Positions 7,597 to 12,300 of a DNA stretch of 12,300 nt are shown here, piece by piece. The stretch covers positions 1 to 12,300 of the forward strand of contig JAIRXI010000243.1 in NCBI GenBank assembly GCA_031268395.1, given 5' to 3'. The translations under genes were made by a program, and so were the position numbers. Source of the DNA: Tannerella sp. Its GTDB lineage: Bacteria > Bacteroidota > Bacteroidia > Bacteroidales > Tannerellaceae. The notes under the pieces are model-generated. The model was given only the letters and a program-made list of their open reading frames with translations, did no database searches and was not told where the DNA came from. The first letter of the stretch is position 1. Each line of letters starts with the position of its first letter.

Positions 7597-10500
7597 ATGC
7601 AAATAATGAAATCAATAAAATATACAGATATGAAAACAGTTTTTTGTTTGACCGGCAGGAGCCGGCATAAAATGCGAACCGTCCTGTTCATGCTGGCCGT
7701 TGTGCTGGCAGGCGCGATGCCCGCAAAGGTGAAAGGGGCAGTCATTACAGTTGATATTACGACCTCCAGCACAAATCCATACGTGATTTTGGGTACCAGT
7801 ACCGACGACTATATTTTTGTAGGAGGTGGCACACAAACGGTCAACCGGATTAATGTGCAAAACGGATACGAGGGTACGATTACACTGGATAATGTGAATA
7901 TTGTTTGCCCTATAAATTATGCACCCATGCGGCTTTTCGGAACTTTCAATGGAGACAACAACAATCCGACTACCAAAGTCAGACTGATTCTCAAGGGAAA
8001 TAATTATTTAAATTCGGGAAATGGAGTAAACAGTGTAGCTGCAGGGCTGCAGGTAGACCAGGGCGCTCAGGTGGATATTAGCGCCATTGATCCCGACAAT
8101 AATGCCAGTGGATATCTGAAGGCAGATACGCGCAATACGGATATGGGTATTGCCGGCGCAGCCGGAATTGGAGGATCCTGTGTGCAGAATACTGTTGGAG
8201 ATGCCACTTCTACCGGCACATATCTTGGAACATGCCCCGAATATAACGGACTTTATATGAGAGCAGGAACCACTTCCACCGCGGGTGGTGGCAGACGTAC
8301 CACCGGCGGAAATATTGTCATTACCAGCGGAACCATTGTTGCGCAGGGAGGAAACTGTGGTGCCGGTATTGGCGGTGGTGGTTATTCAGGGCTTTACACC
8401 GGCAATATTGTGATTACAGGCGGCGATATTACAGCTACCGGAGGTGTGCACAGTCCCGGTATCGGCGGCGGTTGTGATAGTGGTTCAGGAAATATTGGAA
8501 GTTATGTACCTGGCACTTGCGTAATCGCTGTTCCTCCAGCAAAAATCGTCGCCAATACACCCAATGCCGGAAAAGGCTTGTCCGGCGCAAACTACATCGT
8601 GTATATCGGCGACCCGCAATCACCCCAGTTTACGGTCTATACCGAAGATTACAGGGCTACGACCATGTATTTGGACCTGAGCGGCGACCTCAATGTAAAA
8701 GCCAAACTCAATCAGTTCGCGCCGACCCGCGACCCTGAACGAATGTATCTGGGCGAAAGCAAGGTATATCCTGTGGACGGTCTCCTCCTCTGGAACACGG
8801 AATTTTCAGGAAAAAACATCGTACAAAACTACGGTACGTTTACCAATGCGATCACCTTCTTTACCGACGCCAAGAACGACAGGGGATTCGAATATGTGCC
8901 CGCGACGACGACGTATCCGGTTCCGTCCAATGTCAAAGTACAGTTGAACGCTCCGATATATGACCCGATCATGACGATGACGAAATACGTGCCTGCCGTT
9001 GGCGCCCCGGCGCCAATGGATACGGCCGACCTGCTGGTAGGGTATGACGGCACGGAAGCCGGTGCCAAAGCCGTGACGCTGACTTTCAAAAACGATGGAA
9101 ATACCAAACTGTACAATCCGGTGATTGAACTTGTCGCGCCCTATCATACGGACTTGGGCGGAGGTTCGCTGGATTTGGCCATCCAGACCGCGCTGGCAGC
9201 CGCGCTGACCACCGATGCGGGAGGCGCCTATCTGGCTCCGGGTGACCAGTTTCAGGTGCAGGCACTGCTGAATCTCGGTCTGGGTGTGGGCACCTATACG
9301 GGCGCCGTGCGGTTCAAGGCCGACAATGTGCCTACGGAAGCGCTTAAGCAGATCCCGTTCTCTGTCGACGTGGTGCGCATCATGCTGCCCCCGCCGACGC
9401 TGACTACCGTCCCGTCCGGGGTCAACGAAACCAATGCGCCGTTCAACGTGGAAGCGCTCTTCGTAAGGCCGGTAACAGGACTGGTGGATGCAGACATCCA
9501 GATCACCGGCGGAACGGTGTCGGGCACGGCCCCGGTCGGAATGCCCCCGACGGACTCGTGGACATTTACCGTGACGCCCAACGGGTCGCTTACAACCGGG
9601 CAGTATATCCAGTTTTATGCAAAGCAGGACGTTGCATACGACGACCACTCGATACGTACCGACGAAAAGTCCAACACGCTGAACGTAAAATACAATACGG
9701 ACAAGCCCTATGCAACGTTTGACTTCCCGTACGACTTCCCGGCAGACAGCGTTTTCATTACGGCTCAAAACAGCTTTACCTTTACGCTGAAGGCCAACGG
9801 CAGCGGAGCCGATGCCGACAGTCTTTGGATCGGAGCGAGTTATGTGAATATAACCAACATCGTGCCCGTGATTACAATCGAGCAAGACGGCGTGGCGTAC
9901 ACCGACTGGGATGTTACATCGTATAGCTGGGACGACGTTGCCGGCGTACACAGGGTCACCGTTACGGGCGCACCCGGCGACTTCCTGGAAGGTGCGTACA
10001 AAATCACGCTGGCAACCGGTCAGATCGAAAACAATAACGCCAACGCGATGGACGAACAGAAGGGCGGCTTCAACGTGCGGATTCCGGTCATCAATCCCGG
10101 CCCGAGCTATCCGGGAACGGGCATCGGCTACGGCATCGAACCCAATCCGGTATCGCTGCCCTATCCGGGCGGCGACGTGCTGCTGACGGTCTACGGCAAG
10201 CACCTGCAATATGCCGCAGCCGCGGGTATACTGGAGATTCAGCTGCCTCCGACGGTGGCAGGCGGTATCAGGGTCATTCCCCGCGCTGCGACGGACGGCC
10301 TGACGGCTACCCTCACGGTGCCGGTGCCGGGCAACAACACGGTTGTCCCCGAAGACCATCTTTTCGAACTGCTCCTGAACGGTGTAAGACCGAATCCGAA
10401 TTCCGAGGGCACGACGACCGTGGCCGCAGCTCCGGCGATTATCGTCGGTCCGGTAGACGGCAAATGGTTCGGCCTTTGCGAATATGAATTTACGGCTACG

Positions 10501-11508
10501 ATTCCCGACGACGGCACCAGCCGCGAAGTCAATCTCACCTATCTGGGCCTGGCGAAAGACTATCTCGTCATGCAGGGCGGCATCCGTCCGCCGGAAAAGG
10601 TGACGCTGCGCAGCGGCGAAACGGATCTGTCTCTGAAGTTCCAGTTGCTTCGGACGCCCGACAATCTGAACGGCGGGACGGGCGCCATTGTCGTTTCGTC
10701 GCCCGGACTGCCCAGCGACACGTCGGCCTGGTTCCAGATCTACAGTATCCCGAATGTGGACGACATGGTCTATTATCCGCCCACGACGATGTATTCCGGA
10801 CGGCTGGATCTCAATATCCGCGGCGGATCGCCCAACCTGGAACGCAGTTTCAACGACATCACGTGGGAAAACGCCTGGCTGCCGGTTACGCCCCTGCAGA
10901 TCGAAAATCTGGAAGGCATCATCTATTTCCGGGAGCCGGAGGGTTGTCCGGCCGACATGCATTTCTCCATAAACGGCTTTGGAAACGGTTCACACAGTAC
11001 GCCTCAGATTGTACGCGATGTGACCCTTCCGACCCTTTCGAACATCGCCACAGCGCCCGGGCCGGGCGTTCACCAGGTCGTCAGCGGCAAAGACTTCACC
11101 TTTACGGTGACGCTGGCAGGGCCCTACAGCGGCATGTTACCGAAAGTGACGGTCAACCGTCAGGCGCAGTCCGGAGACGAAGGCATTATCGTTACACCGC
11201 TGGGCGACGACGTCTTCAGCGTCACGATTCAGTCCGTGCGCGAATCAGTCACTGTCGGCATCAGCCCGATGGAAGAGATCCATCAGGGCATCGAATCGGC
11301 AGACGGTCCGCGCGTCTGGACTTCCGACGGACAGCTGCACATTTATGCCGTCCGCTCCGGCGAAGCGAACGTTTACACGCTCACGGGAGCGCTGGTAAAA
11401 AAGTTCCAGCTTGTCGGCGGCCGAACAAACAGTACGGCGCTCAACACGGGCTTTTACGTGGTACTGACCTTCAGCGATGGACAGCGGTATAAAGTAGTTA
11501 TCCGGTAG
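7597..11508 (+). CDS. Giant secreted surface protein with glycine-rich beta-helix-like head, Ig-like domains and T9SS-type C-terminal domain (1303 aa)
   Basis: Second adhesin-like protein of the pair. The secretion signal is MRTVLFMLAVVLAGAMPAKV (residues 26-45). The first ATG is at 7597, but 7606, 7630 (Met12) and 7672 (Met26) are also possible, and no Shine-Dalgarno decides between them. Residues 48-310 are a repeat region: successive strands such as GNIVITSGTIVAQGGN and GNIVITGGDITATGG, each ending in GIGGG, resemble beta-helix carbohydrate-binding-like regions. Residues 450-595 look like an Ig/CARDB-type domain. Two Ig-like domains follow at about 598-700 and 703-830, homologous to those at 714-933 of the upstream protein. 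A TIG-like domain lies at about 833-945. The shared module is at 955-1230 (Cys961 and Cys1117, DDMVYYPPTTMYSG, FREPEGC). A T9SS type A-like domain at 1239-1303 ends canonically in YKVVIR. The gap to the upstream gene is only 40 nt. The head is clearly AT-richer than the rest, suggesting module exchange. Confidence 0.88.
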   Translation: MQIMKSIKYTDMKTVFCLTGRSRHKMRTVLFMLAVVLAGAMPAKVKGAVITVDITTSSTNPYVILGTSTDDYIFVGGGTQTVNRINVQNGYEGTITLDNVNIVCPINYAPMRLFGTFNGDNNNPTTKVRLILKGNNYLNSGNGVNSVAAGLQVDQGAQVDISAIDPDNNASGYLKADTRNTDMGIAGAAGIGGSCVQNTVGDATSTGTYLGTCPEYNGLYMRAGTTSTAGGGRRTTGGNIVITSGTIVAQGGNCGAGIGGGGYSGLYTGNIVITGGDITATGGVHSPGIGGGCDSGSGNIGSYVPGTCVIAVPPAKIVANTPNAGKGLSGANYIVYIGDPQSPQFTVYTEDYRATTMYLDLSGDLNVKAKLNQFAPTRDPERMYLGESKVYPVDGLLLWNTEFSGKNIVQNYGTFTNAITFFTDAKNDRGFEYVPATTTYPVPSNVKVQLNAPIYDPIMTMTKYVPAVGAPAPMDTADLLVGYDGTEAGAKAVTLTFKNDGNTKLYNPVIELVAPYHTDLGGGSLDLAIQTALAAALTTDAGGAYLAPGDQFQVQALLNLGLGVGTYTGAVRFKADNVPTEALKQIPFSVDVVRIMLPPPTLTTVPSGVNETNAPFNVEALFVRPVTGLVDADIQITGGTVSGTAPVGMPPTDSWTFTVTPNGSLTTGQYIQFYAKQDVAYDDHSIRTDEKSNTLNVKYNTDKPYATFDFPYDFPADSVFITAQNSFTFTLKANGSGADADSLWIGASYVNITNIVPVITIEQDGVAYTDWDVTSYSWDDVAGVHRVTVTGAPGDFLEGAYKITLATGQIENNNANAMDEQKGGFNVRIPVINPGPSYPGTGIGYGIEPNPVSLPYPGGDVLLTVYGKHLQYAAAAGILEIQLPPTVAGGIRVIPRAATDGLTATLTVPVPGNNTVVPEDHLFELLLNGVRPNPNSEGTTTVAAAPAIIVGPVDGKWFGLCEYEFTATIPDDGTSREVNLTYLGLAKDYLVMQGGIRPPEKVTLRSGETDLSLKFQLLRTPDNLNGGTGAIVVSSPGLPSDTSAWFQIYSIPNVDDMVYYPPTTMYSGRLDLNIRGGSPNLERSFNDITWENAWLPVTPLQIENLEGIIYFREPEGCPADMHFSINGFGNGSHSTPQIVRDVTLPTLSNIATAPGPGVHQVVSGKDFTFTVTLAGPYSGMLPKVTVNRQAQSGDEGIIVTPLGDDVFSVTIQSVRESVTVGISPMEEIHQGIESADGPRVWTSDGQLHIYAVRSGEANVYTLTGALVKKFQLVGGRTNSTALNTGFYVVLTFSDGQRYKVVIR

Positions 11509-11541
11509 CCCGGTACGCAGCCGGTCGCTGCATTGCGAAAG

Positions 11542-11583
11542 AAAAGGAGAAAGGGGCGATCGCCGCCTCTTCTCCTTTTTTTT
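11542..11583 (+). terminator. Rho-independent terminator of the surface-protein operon
   Basis: AAAAGGAGAA (11542-11551) pairs perfectly with TTCTCCTTTT (11570-11579). The loop contains a second palindrome, GGCGATCGCC (11555-11564). The stem runs into a T8 run (11576-11583). It begins 34 nt after the second surface gene's stop. Confidence 0.88.
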
Positions 11584-11591
11584 ATCCCAAC

Positions 11592-11715
11592 ATGTCCATT
11601 AGACCTTTCCCCGTCGTGTCCGGAAGAGAAGACGGGTTGACGGGCGGATATTCCGTTTGTTGCCGGCAGGCCGTCTTCTCTTCCGGATACGACAGGAGAA
11701 GCATCTAATGGACAT
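11592..11715. repeat. 124-bp interrupted inverted repeat
   Basis: The outer arms ATGTCCATTAGA (11592-11603) and TCTAATGGACAT (11704-11715) are perfectly complementary. The inner arms at 11613-11635 and 11671-11693 (23 bp; core GTCGTGTCCGGAAGAGAAG) pair along their whole length with a single G-T wobble. The 35-nt centre holds a small CGGA/TCCG stem (11645-11655). No coding frame spans it convincingly. It could be a MITE-like element, a decayed insertion-sequence end pair, or a large transcribed hairpin. Confidence 0.85.
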
Positions 11716-12013
11716 TTCGGGTTTATAACCGTCGGCAGCAATAGTTGGCTGCTCATCCCGAATTCTGCGAACCGCAGACAAGTGCATCGCGAGGGAAAAA
11801 GCGGTTTCACGAGGTAAAAACAGACCGGAAGCATCATTCCGCAGGCTGCGGAAACGTCAAATCTCAATCGTCCGGCTTACCGTTCACGGCAGGGGCGATT
11901 TCAAGAGACGGAAAACCGTCACCTTCAACATCGTCGGCACCCTGCCGGACCATTCCGACGAACACTAACATCCGCTATTGCTTCAGCCGTTGAAAATGGA
12001 AGGTTGAAACCCC
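11716..12013. other. Intergenic stretch without a recognisable gene
   Basis: No convincing complete gene is visible. A frame open from 11729 to a TAA at 11966-11968 has host-like GC-ending codons near its end (about 11876-11965, encoding DFKRRKTVTFNIVGTLPDHS) but no start codon. It may be the tail of a decayed gene. An 82-codon ATG-initiated frame at 11745-11993 has no coding character that I can see. Confidence 0.4.
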
Positions 12014-12051
12014 GTTCATCGTTCATCGTTCATCATTCATCGTTCATCGTT
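12014..12051. repeat. 7-bp tandem repeat (GTTCATC)n
   Basis: Five tandem GTTCATC units (12014-12048, the fourth with A for its first G) are followed by a partial GTT. The run lies in the spacer upstream of the aldo/keto reductase promoter. No spacers separate the units, so it is not CRISPR. Confidence 0.9.
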
Positions 12052-12060
12052 ATATAAAAG

Positions 12061-12083
12061 GTCGTGTCCGGAAGAGAAGGCGG
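12061..12083 (+). repeat. Third copy of the inverted-repeat arm
   Basis: These 23 bases match the arm at 11613-11635 with one difference (GAAGGCGG instead of GAAGACGG). With 12120-12124 and 12113-12117 it forms an imperfect hairpin: CGGAA pairs with TTCCG, and AGAAG pairs with CTTCT. It sits about 50 nt upstream of the next gene's promoter. Confidence 0.8.
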
Positions 12084-12134
12084 CCGTCCACAAAAACCGA
12101 CACGGGCGGCGGCTTCTTATTCCGCAACAATTTC

Positions 12135-12142
12135 TATCTTTG
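12135..12142 (+). promoter_or_regulatory. Probable -7 box of the aldo/keto reductase promoter
   Basis: TATCTTTG matches TAnnTTTG exactly. No good TTTG lies at the -33 position; CTTC/TTC at 12113-12116 is the nearest candidate. Transcription would start near 12149, leaving a leader of about 18 nt that contains AACGGAT before the ATG at 12167. Confidence 0.6.
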
Positions 12143-12166
12143 CCCCGAAATATAAAGATAACGGAT

Positions 12167-12300
12167 ATGAAAAGAATTGGAATTTCGACAACGGGCATCA
12201 CTGCCTCGAATATGGTTATGGGATGCATGCGGCTGAAAAGTCGGTCGGCCGCAGAAGTGAAAACGCTGCTTCATACGGCGCTGGATGCGGGAATCAACTT
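12167..12300 (+). CDS. Aldo/keto reductase family protein (N-terminal fragment, runs off right edge)
   Basis: The first 44 codons are visible: MKRIGISTTGITASNMVMGC, then MRLKSRSAAEVKTLLHTALD and AGIN. This is the usual N-terminus of the aldo/keto reductase TIM barrel, with the first strand, then the MVMGCMRL strand, and a helix leading to DAGIN(F), after which the family normally has the catalytic Asp-x-Ala-x-x-Tyr region. That region lies beyond the window, so catalytic residues cannot be checked. The N-terminus most resembles YdhF-like members, predicted NAD(P)H-dependent oxidoreductases of the cytoplasm. The ATG at 12167 is supported by an exact -7 box 25 nt upstream and an AACGGAT leader. 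It is transcribed separately from the surface-protein operon, which ends in a strong terminator. Confidence 0.85.
   Translation, partial: MKRIGISTTGITASNMVMGCMRLKSRSAAEVKTLLHTALDAGIN

Noticed and set aside
5337..7772. Long minus-strand frame (811 codons) opposite the first surface protein
   Set aside because: The plus-strand protein has a signal peptide, Ig repeats and a sorting domain. The antisense product is Arg/His-rich without a recognisable domain.
8806..10962. Long minus-strand frame (718 codons) opposite the second surface protein
   Set aside because: Same reasoning: it is a shadow of a well-supported gene with low-information Arg/His-rich sequence.
12014..12051. CRISPR-like array
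   Set aside because: The units are 7 bp with no spacers and no cas genes nearby. It is a simple tandem repeat.

Overview
The window looks like a piece of a Bacteroidales (Bacteroidota) chromosome, probably from the Porphyromonadaceae/Tannerellaceae side of the order. Three sites match the Bacteroides-type promoter (-7 box TAnnTTTG, two of them with a TTG/TTTG -33 box 20 nt upstream). Leaders are A-rich, Shine-Dalgarno signals are weak, and two very large secreted proteins end in domains of the type IX secretion system (T9SS) sorting kind. Genus and species cannot be settled from the sequence alone.

Layout. (1) Positions 1-2893, minus strand: two half-size ABC exporter-type proteins (membrane domain plus ATPase) with an ATGA overlap. 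The downstream one runs off the left edge. They look like a heterodimeric transporter pair. (2) Positions 2894-3716: a divergent control region with a promoter firing left into the ABC operon and another firing right. The rightward transcript has a ~600-nt leader with a 15-nt G homopolymer and a 180-codon open frame that the G15 length keeps open. (3) Positions 3717-11508, plus strand: two consecutive giant surface proteins (1279 and 1303 aa) separated by 40 nt. They have different N-terminal modules (DUF6273-like in the first, a glycine-rich beta-helix-like region in the second). Their C-terminal halves are paralogous: Ig-like domains, then a shared module with a strictly spaced cysteine pair, then a T9SS-type C-terminal domain. 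A strong intrinsic terminator follows. (4) Positions 11584-12166: a gene-poor spacer holding a 124-bp inverted repeat, a third copy of its arm, and a 7-bp tandem repeat. (5) Position 12167 to the right edge: the start of an aldo/keto reductase with its own promoter.

Working model (inference). The two giant proteins are co-expressed, T9SS-exported, cell-surface-attached adhesin-like proteins whose expression may be phase-variable through slippage of the G15 tract in their leader. The shared, apparently disulfide-linked module next to the sorting domain and the G-tract-gated leader frame are the most unusual features. Nothing in the window shows that the ABC transporter is functionally tied to the surface proteins. 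The divergent arrangement only places their promoters in one intergenic region.
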